Positions 42,506 to 53,425 of a DNA stretch of 64,000 nucleotides are shown piece by piece. The notes under the pieces are model-generated. The model saw nothing but the letters and a program-made list of their open reading frames with translations. It was not told the DNA's origin and ran no database searches. The DNA comes from Gari tellinella. Its lineage: Eukaryota > Mollusca > Bivalvia > Cardiida > Psammobiidae. A program made the position numbers and the translations under genes. The stretch is taken from assembly GCA_922989275.2 (NCBI GenBank), contig OV277866.1, positions 55,419,246 to 55,483,245 on the forward strand. The letters are read 5' to 3'. Position 1 is the stretch's first letter. Each line of letters begins with the position of its first letter.

Positions 42506-42951
42506 AAAAGTCAAGACTGGCCTATGGTCTATACATGTAGATCTATACTTCATTGTTGAGAACTGGTTTTTACACTTGACGTTTCATAGGTGATGAGAGT
42601 TGAGTTATTTTGACTGCAGAAAACCTCAACCCATTCTCTACTGGTCAGGATCCAAAATGTTTGACACCCATAAAAACAATCTTTATGTTTAAAAACTTAT
42701 TAATTCCAAACTTTATAAAGAAAAGCAGGCGCATAATTCAAGACGAAGATAATATTGTTACTTCAACTTATATCTGTATGTCATACAGGGACATGGTGTT
42801 TCTGCTTTACTCCCAACTTGCTTTCAGGATGCAGATAATGGGTTAAAGACGCTGATTATACCTAAAATTTGTATTTCTAAATGGACGCCAAGCGCTTTTT
42901 TCGACACATAAATATTATATTGTGAAAAAAACGTCCTTTGTTACATTTGTA

Positions 42952-43193
42952 CAGTGCAGAAAACGCCATCCCTCCCGATTAAATGCGTACGAAACGCAAA
43001 CGCAATGTTCTAAACTGAAGAAATTTACATTGTACAACTTTCTGAAATTCTCATGAATGACTTTAGTCTGGGTGTCAAATAGTTTTGAGCCTGACCAGAC
43101 GCCGAGATATCCGGCGTCTGATCTGGCTCCAAAGCGTTTGCAATCATTAGTGTAATCGCGTTAATAGGGAAAGGAACAACGCGTTCTTCATTG
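42952..43193. mobile_element. TA-1 MITE, degenerate
   Basis: CAGTGCAGAAAACGCCATCC...GCGTTCTTCATTG, TA flanks. Core I GAGCCTGACCAGACGCCGAG / CCGGCGTCTGATCTGGCTCC. Confidence 0.82.
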
Positions 43194-43787
43194 TATATGT
43201 ATAGGTCACGGAACCATTAGAAAATAACCAATGATTACATTTGACCCATGATAAATAATTGCACTACAAACCGTGCAGATCAACATCAAACGCCGCATCA
43301 GAGACGCAGCAACTAGAATTAGTCTACACTGTTTGACAATCATACAGCATTATATTTCTTACTATGATGGCTAGTCTTATTCTACACTGTTTTGCAAAGC
43401 AATAACTATTTTCAAAAGTAATGGCTCATATTATTATGTAATTATGATAATTCACATATATATGTTTATTTTCAAAATTAAAGCAATGCTACGAAATAAA
43501 AAAAAGTCGGTTATGCGTCAGAAATCGCAAGCTTGCGGTTTTTAGATATGTGATCAAAGCATAAATATAAATACCATAAATTGATGTTTGATGGTCTATT
43601 TTATATAAAAACAAATCATGTTAAATGTACTTTGTACAAGTAAAGCACATTTTCTTGAATTATGAATGTTTACTTTTATTTACACAAAATTTAATGTACA
43701 AAAAGATTGTCAGCGACTTTAACATTAAATCGAGTTTAATTGAATTGAATTGAACATATTTGAAATACGTTGAACATGTTCTATCGA
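43194..43787. other. Spacer with one core I remnant
   Basis: ACCGTGCAGATCAACATC...AGTCTACACTGTTTGAC at 43270-43345 is a decayed core. Otherwise AT-rich with no gene. Confidence 0.45.
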
Positions 43788-44055
43788 TTAACCCTTAACC
43801 AAGGCTTATAGCATGTTTCTCATTTTTGAAGACAGTTGATCACTTAAAGCAAGTTGAAAGCAAAGCAGAATGCGTCTGAAGACGCATTCTGCTTTACTTT
43901 CAGCCTTCTTAAGCTCCATGTACCATCTGCTAGAATTTGGGAATTACATGTATTTCTTGTGTTGCATATTCATGACAGAATAAATTGGAACTATTTTCTT
44001 CAGTAGCGGAATAATTGGTAGGTGTAAAAGGCATATTTATGGGGTAATGGGTTAA
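43788..44055. mobile_element. PB-4 MITE
   Basis: TTAACCCTTAACCAAGGC left, GGGGTAATGGGTTAA right. Core II near perfect: GCAGAATGCGTC TGAA GACGCATTCTGC. Confidence 0.88.
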
Positions 44056-44485
44056 ATAGCAGGTTCTAAACAACTGGCACATGTTCTGTCGATTAAAGCT
44101 CAAGTGTTATACTATTGAACAGACCATAGCATGTCTATTGTAGACAAAATCAATCCAATTACGAAGGTGTAAAAAGTAAGTTGATATTAATCGGTTTATA
44201 TATTTATTTGTATAACTTTACAATAGGTAACAAATTATTACATAAACTTTCTCTCACACACAAAACAGAATGTCATGGCATGTAAATCTATTAATACGAT
44301 ACATAAAAATACAAACGAAAACATAATAATCTGAAATGAAAACAATGATATATATTTTTGTATTTATCACCGTATTAATTGCATTAGCCGGTCCATTGGT
44401 ACTGACTACCTCGTCAAATATGTTACAAAGTAAATACGCAAATATCTAAATATGACCGAATTCTGCGAGTTATTATTTGTTTATA
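44056..44485. other. AT-rich spacer, nothing recognised
   Basis: No gene, repeat or hairpin stands out. Confidence 0.4.
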
Positions 44486-44650
44486 CAGTAGAACCCCGCT
44501 ATTAAATGATATTTTAAAACGCGCAGTGTTGCCGCTGACAGCATGTTAATGCTTAAAGCAGGAAAAAGTAATACAGAAAGTTCCTAATGGAGCTTTCTGT
44601 TTTACTTATATCCTGCTTTTAGTTTCCACTTTACGCTTTCAGTATATGCC
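44486..44650. mobile_element. TA-2 MITE, right end lost
   Basis: CAGTAGAACCCCGCTATTAA left; core II ATGCTTAAAGCAGGAAAAAG, ACAGAAAGTTCC TAAT GGAGCTTTCTG. Confidence 0.75.
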
Positions 44651-44663
44651 TTAATTATTGGAT

Positions 44664-44900
44664 TAAGCGTTACTCTTTCCCGTTCAAACGAAACTGACCG
44701 CAAACGGAATGAAATAAAATGGCGAAAATGACAACTTCTTAATAATATTAACAACTCATTTTATCTGAATGGCAAACAGTTTGGAGCCGGACCAGACGCC
44801 GGGTAACCCGGCGTCTGATCTGGCTCCAAATTGTTTGCTGTTGATATAATTGTTTTAAAACAAACGTGTTTAAAGTGACATAATAACGTCTTATCCACTG
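44664..44900. mobile_element. TA-1 MITE, left terminus decayed
   Basis: GCGTTACTCTTTCCCGTTC left, GTCTTATCCACTG + TA right. Core I GGAGCCGGACCAGACGCCGG and complement. Confidence 0.8.
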
Positions 44901-45057
44901 TACACAGGTTGTACTGTATGTACATAATCTCAAGTCAAGGCAGACAGTTTCTCCTTACTCTATGAATTATTGTCAAATGATTTCTCACTTCAATAAGTTT
45001 TTATGACATAGTCTTATGGAAGAATTAATGGGCAAAATATAACCTGTTTAACCCTTT

Positions 45058-45300
45058 CCCTTATAGAAGCGACTTTTAGCACATTCATTTTATTCATCCG
45101 CTGCAGAAAATAGTTCCAAATTATACTGTAATGAATATGTGTCATATTAAATTCTTTCCTTATTCTAGCAGTTAATAGCTTAAATCAGGCTGAAAGTAAA
45201 GCAGAATGCGCCTTAGGGCGCATTCTGCTTTACTTTCAACCTGCTTTAAGTAGTCCCATATCTTCAATACTAGAAACAATGCTATCAGGTAAAGGGTTAA
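45058..45300. mobile_element. PB-4 MITE, intact
   Basis: TTAACCCTTTCCCTTATAG...CAGGTAAAGGGTTAA, 243 bp. Core II: CTTAAATCAGGCTGAAAG, GCAGAATGCGCC TTA GGGCGCATTCTGC. Confidence 0.92.
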
Positions 45301-45352
45301 TAGTAATTTCTGCTGATAAGAACACAATCGTAGTTTGAAAAGGAGAAAGAGT

Positions 45353-45745
45353 ACAATGGAGAAGACGTTATTAATTATGAGTACACTTTATCCTAAACTT
45401 ATTATTTCCAAGGCCAACAGCTGGAGCCAGATCAGAGGCCTTATAACACGGTGTCTGAACAAGCTTCAAACTGTTTGCCACTCATAATAAAATGAAACTG
45501 TATGCAATCGTTGTCACGAAGTGAGGAAGACGTTTTCTTTGCCAATAAAACAAACTCATTCATGCTTTTAATCTGTGTCTATTGCAAACAATTTGGAGCT
45601 AGATCAGGCAACGGGTAACCCAGCGTCAGATCAGAGAGTAAACTGTTAGCTATTTACATTAAAAACGGGCACTGTTTTAATCTAACAGTTTGTATTCATT
45701 GCGTCTGAGTTCGTTGGCGTTTAAACAGGGAATAATAACTCCTTC
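45353..45745. repeat. Two degenerate TA-1 copies
   Basis: CAATGGAGAAGACG...GGAGCCAGATCAGAGGCC...CTTCAAACTGTTTGCC, then GAGGAAGACGTTTTCTTTGC...GGAGCTAGATCAGGCAACGG...GGGAATAATAACTCC. Confidence 0.6.
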
Positions 45746-45878
45746 TCCTTGTGTCGGTGACGATGTGATGGATAACGTTGACATAGTCGTACCTTCAGTT
45801 GCACTTTGCGAAAAGAATGTGCAAGATGTACAGAAAATGCATGATCACAAATGCATCAAATAATTACAAAAAGGTGTA

Positions 45879-46127
45879 CAGTGGAGAATACGCTATTCGT
45901 TCCCGTTTAAACAGTTACACAAACACAATGCACTTAAATGTAAAACAAAAATTACGTTTGTTTGATATTTCTTACTATTTATTTTAAGCTTTGTGGCAAA
46001 AGATTTGGAACCTGGTCAGACGCCGGGTAACCCCGTCTCATCTAGATCCAAACCTTATTGGAATGGAAATAATAGCAAACGTGTGTATGTAAACACGTTT
46101 ATTGGGAAAGAATAACGTTTTCTATCC
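45879..46127. mobile_element. TA-1 MITE, degenerate
   Basis: CAGTGGAGAATACGCTATTC left with TA flank, AAGAATAACGTTTTCTATCC right. Core I partly decayed. Confidence 0.8.
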
Positions 46128-46497
46128 TGAAATAAACATTACTGAAACGAATGACTAAGTGTACATTGTATTCTACTCTACACTTACCATGTCATATAAT
46201 ATTCTTAAGAAGAATTAGCAAGCAGTTTGGACAATCTTCGGGTTTTCGAAATATATCAATAACAATATTCAAGTTAACGAAAATTTGAAAATTACAGTTT
46301 CCCTAATATTTTTACTCGATGGCTCAGAATCCCAGCGGCATGGCGTGAGCCATTTCACGAAAACAATTGTGATTTTTAATCTGGTTCTAGATACTGTATT
46401 TGAAATATCAGAAACCTACTTTTTGTGACGTGGTTTGTTTTAATATTCAGTGCAACCCCGCTTTTTCCGCCAATTAGTGGATTGTTAAACATCCTGT

Positions 46498-46734
46498 TTA
46501 ACCCTCTCATGATCAAATTTATCGAGATAATTTTTACCCCTTCACCGCCATATTGTTGTCCGCTTAAATATTGTTGTCTGCAATCTCGTTTTAAAGTTAT
46601 ATTTATGGTAGTATAACTGACGTAATTCCAAAACAAATGACAAACAGTTTTTATTTGACGTTACGCGGCGTCTGCTCAGGATCAAAACTGTTTGCACATG
46701 CGCTTTATGACGTCATTGAGAGTGAAAGGGTTAA
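46498..46734. mobile_element. PB-1 MITE
   Basis: TTAACCCTCTCATGATC left, GAGAGTGAAAGGGTTAA right, TATGACGTCATTG inside the right end. Core I has lost its left GATCAGACGCC. Confidence 0.85.
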
Positions 46735-47048
46735 AGTATGAGGGAAGTTAATCAGGAAACTTGATTGGCAATTACAAGCATTTTGGATACTGACCGAACG
46801 ATGAGAAGATCTAATCAGAATGGGAACTAGTTTTCGCTTAACTCGTTTTCTGGTATTATTATACACATATCTATTAAACTTGGCAGATAACAATCTCAAA
46901 TTAGACGACATTTTCAACCATCAATGGCTTAATATCTGATATTAATCTCTAGTGTTTTACCGGTCCATTTACCACAGACTCGCATCATGTGCATAAAATC
47001 TACGCCCTTTTACGGAACATAAGTATGTAGGTTTATGTTTCATAAACG

Positions 47049-47261
47049 TTAACCCCTTCACTGTCTTACCCCGAGTACAATAGATACATTGTATTTGCAA
47101 ACAATTTAGAGTATGGTCAGACGCCGTGTCACTAGGCGTCTGATCAGGATCTAAACCGTATTGGTCATTTCAACTATTTCTTTAGTCAAAATACCTAAAG
47201 TTTAACTGAGAGAAACGAAAGCTGTCTAAAATTAATGACGGCATGGCAGTGAAGCGGTTAT
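47049..47261. mobile_element. PB-1 MITE
   Basis: TTAACCCCTTCACTGTCTTA left, GGCAGTGAAGCGGTTA(T) right. Core I GTATGGTCAGACGCCG / GGCGTCTGATCAGGATC. Confidence 0.82.
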
Positions 47262-47651
47262 TAGGGATATATGATAGTAGATACAAAACTTGTGAAAATA
47301 TCACCCAAAAGGACAAAAGCAGTTATCACTGTAAGTAGCAGCTTAATGCAGGACAAAGTTAATGCAGAAAGCTCCAACAGGAACGTTGTGCTTTAACTTG
47401 GTCCTGTATAAAGCAGTAAAATGTCCTTTAAAGAATCCATATTGCACAGAGAGATCGTGAAACAGACTTTTGATTTACGTTAGGTTCGCCCTGTATACTC
47501 TTCTAAATCCACAACCATTGCATGTGTGTGTTTTATCACCTACTAATTCTGTCCATGATAACTGATTAACATAAATTATCTAGCCCATTTTTTGCAAAAG
47601 AGTTATAAAACCCTCTTTAAAATGGAATCCCTGCACACATTGATCCTGGTT
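47262..47651. other. Spacer with a solo core II
   Basis: GCAGCTTAATGCAGGACAAA, GCAGAAAGCTCC AACA GGAACGTTG...GTCCTGTATAAAGC at 47338-47418. No gene. Confidence 0.5.
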
Positions 47652-47855
47652 CAGTAGAGAAAACGTTATTCTTTCACAATAAACGAGTTTACGCTTAAAC
47701 TATTACTGCCATTGCAAACAGTTTGGAGCGGCAGATCAGACGCCGGGTAACCCGGCGTCTGAGATGGCTCCAAACTGTTTGTCACTCAGACTTACATTAT
47801 TAGTTAATGTCATCATTTTGCGTTTAAACGGGAAAGAATAACGTTTTCTCCACTG
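47652..47855. mobile_element. TA-1 MITE, shortened
   Basis: CAGTAGAGAAAACGTTATTC...CGTTTTCTCCACTG. Core I complete; right sub-terminal arm shortened by ~40 bp. Confidence 0.88.
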
Positions 47856-48164
47856 TACGCAATACACGTGACCTAGAACCACGCTTGTCGCATGCAACAT
47901 GGTAAAGGTAATTATTTCATTAACAAACAATTAATATCGCGTGTAAGTATGCTATATTGTACTATGATACGAAAAAAACGCTTTTATAGATGTAACGCTC
48001 GTGAATTTTCAAACATAAACTTATCCAGGATGTGTAAAGCAAAAGGTTGCTGTTTTCGGAAATTATCAATGTCAAAATGTTATATTTATAATTTCCTTAA
48101 AAACAGTGAGCCCGAGTCTCTAACGCCTTCTAGAGTTTGAAACGAAACGAAATGCAATGCAATG

Positions 48165-48310
48165 AAATTGCTTAAAATGATAGCTTATTCAAAATGATGA
48201 TAGATTCTATATTTTACACTTAGTGGAAAACAGTTTGGAGCGTGATCGGACGCCGTATTACACGGGGTCTGATCTAACTCCTAACTATTTTCAACGGTTT
48301 TCAAATAGTT
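48165..48310. repeat. TA-1 fragment
   Basis: GTGGAAAACAGTTTGGAGCG, TGATCGGACGCCG...GGGGTCTGATC...CTCCTAAC. Termini lost. Confidence 0.5.
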
Positions 48311-48326
48311 TTAGCACATCCAAGCA

Positions 48327-48547
48327 TTAACCCCTTCACTGCTATGACGTCATAAAAAATGGTACAATTATCGTCTGCTTTTATTTTTTTTATAAAATCT
48401 AATGTTTAGGGATTTTGACTCTAGAAATATTAAAAAGAGTTTCAAACAGTTTTGGACCTGATCAGACGCCGCGTCACGCGGCGTCTGATCAGGATCCAAA
48501 CTGTTTGCAAATAAACAAGTCCTCGAAGTAAAGCAGTAAGGTGTTAA
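48327..48547. mobile_element. PB-1 MITE
   Basis: TTAACCCCTTCACTGC + TATGACGTCATAA left, AGCAGTAAGGTGTTAA right. Perfect-looking core I (TGATCAGACGCCGCG TCA CGCGGCGTCTGATCA). Confidence 0.9.
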
Positions 48548-48639
48548 ATAATAGTTTAATCGACCATGTCGAGCTTTGTTTACCTAGACTCAACTACATG
48601 TACAAACGTTATCATATAAGACCTTATCATATGTTACGA

Positions 48640-48715
48640 GTATCAAAATAGTTTTGTCCTGGGTCAGACGTCTAATAATTCGGCGTCTGTGCTGAATCCC
48701 AACTGTTTGCAAGTG
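48640..48715. repeat. Solo core I, diverged
   Basis: GTTTTGTCCTGGGTCAGACG...GGCGTCTGTGCTGAATCCCA...CTGTTTGCAA. Confidence 0.5.
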
Positions 48716-48744
48716 TCATTCAAGCCCTGGGTAAAATACACAAA

Positions 48745-48962
48745 CAGTAACCCCACTCTCTCTATTAAATAAATGTAGAAGGCTAATTGTATTATAACAT
48801 ACAGGTGAAAGCTTAAAACAAAGTTGAAGTAAAACAGAAAGCTTCTACAGTATAGAAGCTTTCTGTTTTACTTTCACATTTACTTGTTTTAAGCAAGTTT
48901 AAGCACCTGTCTTATACACATATTTTGCAGAATTTAGTGGTCTTGATAGAGAAGTTTGACTG
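48745..48962. mobile_element. TA-2 MITE
   Basis: CAGTAACCCCACTCTCTC...TTGATAGAGAAGTTTGACTG. Core II ACAGGTGAAAGCTTAAAAC, ACAGAAAGCTTC TACAGTA TAGAAGCTTTCTG. Confidence 0.85.
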
Positions 48963-48985
48963 TACGACTGTGAAAAAATTGTATA

Positions 48986-49178
48986 CAGTCGAAGTTCGAT
49001 ATCTCGAACTCGGTTAAGTCGAACATACCCGTATTTCAAAGTTAAAACGTGGCTTAGCCACGTTTTAACTTTGAAATATGGGTATCCTCGACTGAACAGA
49101 GCATGAAATAATGAAGTTCATGTGTCGAACTATCGGATAGTTCGAGTTAAGCGAGTTCGAGATATCGAAGTTCGACTG
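48986..49178. mobile_element. TA-3 MITE, 193 bp
   Basis: TA flanks; CAGTCGAAGTTCGATATCTC / GAGATATCGAAGTTCGACTG. Core III near perfect (CAAAGTTAAAACGTGGC TTA GCCACG...). Confidence 0.93.
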
Positions 49179-49564
49179 TAGGTTTAAGTCTATAAAACAT
49201 TATTGTGTACTGACATTGTCAAGTAATTTAGAAATATATTAGACGCCGAGTGACAAGGTGTATGATCAGGATCCACACTGTTCCAAATATCAACACTTAT
49301 CTAGTCAAAATGCCTTAAAACTAACATTGAGAAAGACACACAAACGAATTACTTACAAGAAAACGAAAAATGAGTGACGGGGTTTATGGCTGAAACAACT
49401 GAACACTTTATTAACCATTTCTACAAGCATATTCAACTTTATAATACAAACTTAAAACGAAAATTATTAAATAGAAAATACATGTAACACTCATTTAGTC
49501 AGCGACGCTTTGCTCATTTGAGAAAAAAACGTCGTAGCATACAATTCGGAGAGTACAGCATGTA
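49179..49564. other. Spacer with a decayed core I
   Basis: AGACGCCGAGTGACAAGGTG and GATCAGGATCCACACTG at 49240-49285; no termini. AT-rich otherwise. Confidence 0.45.
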
Positions 49565-49810
49565 CAGTGGAGAATCTGTTATTCTTTCCCAGTAAACGCG
49601 TTTACGCTAAAACTATTATTTGCAGTGCAAACAGTTTGGAGCCAGATCAGACGCCGGGTAACCCGGCGTCTGATCAGGCTCCAAACTGTTTGCCACCAAG
49701 ATAAACAAGAATTATCAGAATTATCCAAAAGTTGTTCTTTTCTACGTTTTAGTGCTTTGCGTTTGCGTACGTTTGCGTTTAAACGGGAAAGAATAACAGA
49801 TTCTCCACTG
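49565..49810. mobile_element. TA-1 MITE, intact 246 bp
   Basis: TA flanks; same orientation as 31418. Full core I. Confidence 0.93.
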
Positions 49811-50176
49811 TATATATAATAACTGTAGATAAAGGGGCATAGGCCTGCATGATTCTTTCTCGGAACGAATAACGAACGAAATTCAGTAAAAGATATAAAT
49901 TGATACTTTTTGAAAATGGTACCGATTTATAATTTTAAGCCTGATTATAGACGCCGAGTTGTCCGGCGTCTGATTTTGTTTGATTTCATGATAAACTTAA
50001 TAGATTAAGCACAAAAGCGAAAATTGAGAAATGATGTTTTTCCCCTGTAGTCTGTATCAATACAAGAATACAATGTATCTACTAACCCGAGGAGACAAAA
50101 ATACTCAAAACAAGTATTTACGAGTATTTGACATTTACGCCTCATTTCTATTAACCATTTTGCGTAAAACATTTTG

Positions 50177-50361
50177 TGAACCCCTTCACCGCCTTATCCC
50201 GAGTACAAAGTTTATTTCCAAGCTGTTTGGAACCTGATCAGAGGCATACTGTGGCGTCTGATCAGAATTCAAACTATTTGGCACATAATCAATGTTTCTT
50301 CCATCAATTCATGAATTTAAATTGTTCAAAGCAGATGACGACATGGAAGTGAAAGGGTTAA
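50177..50361. mobile_element. PB-1 MITE, shortened
   Basis: CCCCTTCACCGCCTTATCCC left (TTAA mutated), GGAAGTGAAAGGGTTAA right. Core I GAACCTGATCAGAGGC...GGCGTCTGATCAG. Confidence 0.82.
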
Positions 50362-50372
50362 AGCTACATATA

Positions 50373-50652
50373 CAGTAGAGAAAACGTTATTCTTTCCCAA
50401 TAAACGCGTTTACGCTAAAACGTTTATTTCTATTGCAAACAGTTTGGAGCCAAATCAGACACCGGGTAACCCGGCGTCTGATCGGGCTCCAAACTGTTTG
50501 CCACTCCGGTTATCGAAAAGTTGCTCCAAACTGTTTGCCATGCCGGTTAACATGAATAGTCAAAATTTTCGAAAAGTTGTCTTACATTTTATTGCAATGC
50601 GTTTGCATTTCGTTTGCGTTTAAACGGGAAATAATAACGTTTTCTCTCACTG
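50373..50652. mobile_element. TA-1 MITE with a duplicated core edge
   Basis: CAGTAGAGAAAACGTTATTC...CGTTTTCTCTCACTG. Core I complete; the segment GCTCCAAACTGTTTGCCA-(C/T)-(T/G)CCGGTTA occurs twice in tandem (50486-50550). Confidence 0.88.
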
Positions 50653-50829
50653 TATCACTGTTAGTGGTGTCCATTGCACATTTCAAGCAAAACCTCTTCC
50701 GGACAAATATCAGAATAACTAAAACCTGGTTTTATAAATTGAGCAGGACATTCGGAAATGGCTAACAGAACACATATACCTTTCTGATTTGCTTTCAGCA
50801 TATTTTAGACATTATATTGTCTCAATACA

Positions 50830-51041
50830 TTAGCCCCCGGAATTCTTATAGGTGTCATTTACAACAGTGCACCAGTAAATAGTACACTTGTCATATGTAA
50901 ACAATTTAGATAAACTTTAGAAAAAAAAACTTTAGGAATATTTCAGGAGCTGTTCTATTAGTCATTTTTAAAAACATTGTGAAAACAACTTATAAATAAT
51001 CAGAAATAGACCAGATTTTCCATTTAAGTTTCAGGGGTTAA
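50830..51041. mobile_element. PB-3 MITE, degenerate
   Basis: TTAGCCCCCGGAATTCTTAT, AGTACACTTGTCATATG, then CATTTAAGTTTCAGGGGTTAA. Core largely lost. Confidence 0.6.
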
Positions 51042-51148
51042 TGATTCAAACACGTACACCAAAACTAAGGCTCGACATGAAACCCCTCTATAGGGACCGC
51101 AGCCATTATCTAACAAATGAACAATACTTATAAGGGTATGCGCTGTTT

Positions 51149-51354
51149 TTAACTTATTATCCCATAAATGTGCCTTTTTACACCTTTAATCTGTTCCTCC
51201 ACTACAACCATGAATATTCACTATTAGACATATGTCCTAACAGATGGTATACTAAATCAGACAGAAAGTAAAGCAGAATTCTGCTTTACTTTTAGCCTGC
51301 TTTAAGATATCACCTGTCTCCAAACTAAAAAAAGGCTCTGGGATAATAGGCTAA
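51149..51354. mobile_element. PB-4 MITE
   Basis: TTAACTTATTATCCCATAAA left, TCTGGGATAATAGGCTAA right. Core II shortened to GTAAAGCAGAATTCTGCTTTAC. Confidence 0.78.
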
Positions 51355-51367
51355 TATCCGATTGTCC

Positions 51368-51613
51368 TTTTACCCATTTCGAGGATACATCAACGCTTTG
51401 CATGTTGGGTAAATTTTTCGTCTGCAACAGTTGTCTTCTGTTACTGTTCAGAAAACAGAATTTTTAAAATTTACTTTCAAAACAGTGTCAGAGCGTCAAA
51501 CAGTTTGGATCCTGATGAGACGCCGCGTTACGCGGTGTCTCATCTGGATCCAAACTGTTTGCAAAAGTACTCACTGTGGCACATGTATCCGCCGCTAGCA
51601 TGCAAAGGGTTAA
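51368..51613. mobile_element. PB-1-like MITE just past the lectin gene stop codon
   Basis: Right end GCAAAGGGTTAA (TTAA 51610-51613), left end approximate (TTTTACCCATTTCG). Perfect-looking core I (GGATCCTGATGAGACGCCGC and complement, with the paired GATGAG/CTCATC change). Confidence 0.78.
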
Positions 51614-51624
51614 AATATTTAAAT

Positions 51625-52695
51625 TCAGTTACCGAGTGTGAGACCGCCGCCGGTCCTTTTCTCGGACTCACACACATAGAAGAAAGTCACAGAGCAACAA
51701 CTCATATACCACTCCCCGGTCAGTACGTTCAAGGTCACACAGTAATCCCCGTCACTCTGGTTGTTTCTGGGCTGACCTTTGGCCCAATTAAAGTAGGTCA
51801 TTGTCTGACCTCTATAACTCTGAAAGTAGGTCAACTGGTGTTTCCTGATTCCGTCGATGGCGACGTTTGTTTTCTTCTCAATGTCCTTAAAGTCCCAGAA
51901 TTCCCGTTTACTGAAGTCCTCGTGCATGTCTACCATATGTGCTGGAGCTACAACGTTGAGATAATCCCAGATAATCTTCGCTTTCACGTCATCCTCGGCT
52001 AGAACAAGATGACTGTCTTCGTCCTCGCACAGAATCGTAGACATCAATCTCGCATCCTGTCGTCCAGAAAACCGGAAACAGAATCCTTGGAAATTTTCGT
52101 ACCCTTCCTGGCAGTCTAACTGAGGGAAATTTTGCGTTGGTGGACATTTTCTCTCATTGCAATCCTCTTCTTGTATCGGGGACATATTACACCTGGCACT
52201 AAACTTTCCGGTATTTTCGCAGAATCTACTCCTGATTCTGGTTCCCATTCCGCAAGATACAGAACAGTGGGACCATTCGCTCCATTCCTTGCATTTAATA
52301 TCGCGGCGGCACGACTCTTCCTGCAGTTCCTCATTGGCCGCCTTCAGGTCGAAGATCGTCCATTTCAATTCGGTCACTACATCTCGCTCTTCTTTCGTCA
52401 GGGTACGGCCCTGAATATCATAGGCTGCCCATTCCAGATCATGTATAGCAGTCTGTTGTTCGGTTATCTGCTTCTTCATAGCTTTGTTCTCTTCTTTCAC
52501 TGATGCCAGTTCGGTAACAATGGAGTTAATTTCTGGTTGTGTCTCATACACAAATGTTCGAACACTTTCTTCCAACCAACTTATCCTGTGGTCTATAAAA
52601 TCAGCATTCTTTTTGTTTCCCGTTACAAAATAACTACATTCTATAACGATTACGAAAATAAACAAACTATTCCAATTCCTTCTTAAACTCTCCAT
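51625..52695 (-). CDS. Secreted TSP1 + C-type lectin-domain protein, single exon
   Basis: 356 residues, complete from ATG at 52693-52695 to TGA at 51625-51627. Residues 1-26 form a hydrophobic signal peptide or anchor. Residues ~40-128 are charged and heptad-like (likely coiled coil, so possible oligomer). A thrombospondin type-1 repeat lies at ~135-184: WSEWSHCSVSCGMGTR with six cysteines and the W-x-x-W typical of C-mannosylation. A C-type-lectin domain spans ~195-343: C-x-E-G-Y, F-C-F, F-N-W-A-K-G, D-Y-C, and a final V-C-E. The usual EPN/QPD sugar-binding triplet reads QPR (308-310) and no WND is seen, so classical Ca-dependent sugar binding is doubtful. A TATA-like TAATATATT (minus side, ~52735) lies ~40 bp before the ATG. 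Likely extracellular recognition or matrix protein; ligand unknown. Confidence 0.9.
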   Translation of the reverse strand: MESLRRNWNSLFIFVIVIECSYFVTGNKKNADFIDHRISWLEESVRTFVYETQPEINSIVTELASVKEENKAMKKQITEQQTAIHDLEWAAYDIQGRTLTKEERDVVTELKWTIFDLKAANEELQEESCRRDIKCKEWSEWSHCSVSCGMGTRIRSRFCENTGKFSARCNMSPIQEEDCNERKCPPTQNFPQLDCQEGYENFQGFCFRFSGRQDARLMSTILCEDEDSHLVLAEDDVKAKIIWDYLNVVAPAHMVDMHEDFSKREFWDFKDIEKKTNVAIDGIRKHQLTYFQSYRGQTMTYFNWAKGQPRNNQSDGDYCVTLNVLTGEWYMSCCSVTFFYVCESEKRTGGGLTLGN

Positions 52696-52826
52696 TGTTT
52701 CAATTCAACAATTTAGTCAATGAACAAATGGACTAATATATTTCAAGTAATTAGCTCAGACTCCGAAAGCACTGTTGTTTTATTCAAACTGGCAAATGTA
52801 ACCTTTGCAGCTTGCTTTTATTGTAG

Positions 52827-52900
52827 TGTTGCCGTCTTTGAACTGAGCGCCCCACAGATACGGGGTACAGCTATAGGTATAAGTATTATCAGTACATTAG
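52827..52900 (+). pseudogene. Possible orphan exon of a major-facilitator transporter
   Basis: A 74-bp segment bounded by TTTTATTGTAG before and GTATAT after encodes V-A-V-F-E-L-S-A-P-Q-I-R-G-T-A-I-G, which resembles the E-x-x-P...R-G-T-A loop motif of MFS (SLC2/SLC22-like) transporters. No companion exon is recognised on either side. It may be a real small exon of a gene with large introns, an exon relic, or chance. Confidence 0.28.
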
Positions 52901-53056
52901 GTATATTTATATATTAACTATTACAGTAAATTTGGACGAATTACTTCCAGTCTTGCACGAAACAACTAGGCTTTGATATACTAGGTAGTATTCTGCTAAC
53001 GCAGCCAAGTGTATACTTGTATGTGATTACACTTAAACCCTCACTTTATAAAAATA

Positions 53057-53299
53057 CAGTGGAGAAGACGTTATTTTTTCCCGTTTATAAACAACTAAAC
53101 GCAATTAAATAAAATGCAGAATACAGTAACCTTTTAAAAATATAAACAATTGGGTTTAATCGAAATAACAAACAATTTGAAGTCTGATCATACACCGGGT
53201 TACCCGGCGTCTGATCTGGCTCCAACCTGTTTGCAATGGACATAATATTGGCATATAAACGCCTTTATTGAGAAAGAATATAAACAGTATTCCCAACTG
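53057..53299. mobile_element. TA-1 MITE, older subfamily
   Basis: CAGTGGAGAAGACGTTATTT...GTATTCCCAACTG, left TA flank. Core I GAAGTCTGATCATACACCGG / CCGGCGTCTGATCTGGCTCC. Confidence 0.85.
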
Positions 53300-53425
53300 A
53301 AGTTGTAAATATTGTCTCAACTGCCTATACATGTGTATGTCATTTTTTCGAAATTTGTTAAGACTTCCCCCAAACAGATTAGATACTAGTATATCGAAAT
53401 CGCTAAGTCCAACTTTAAGTTCGAC

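Noticed and set aside
51505..52503. Plus-strand frames of 123-165 codons
   Set aside because: They are antisense shadows of the TSP1/C-type-lectin gene and the adjacent MITE.
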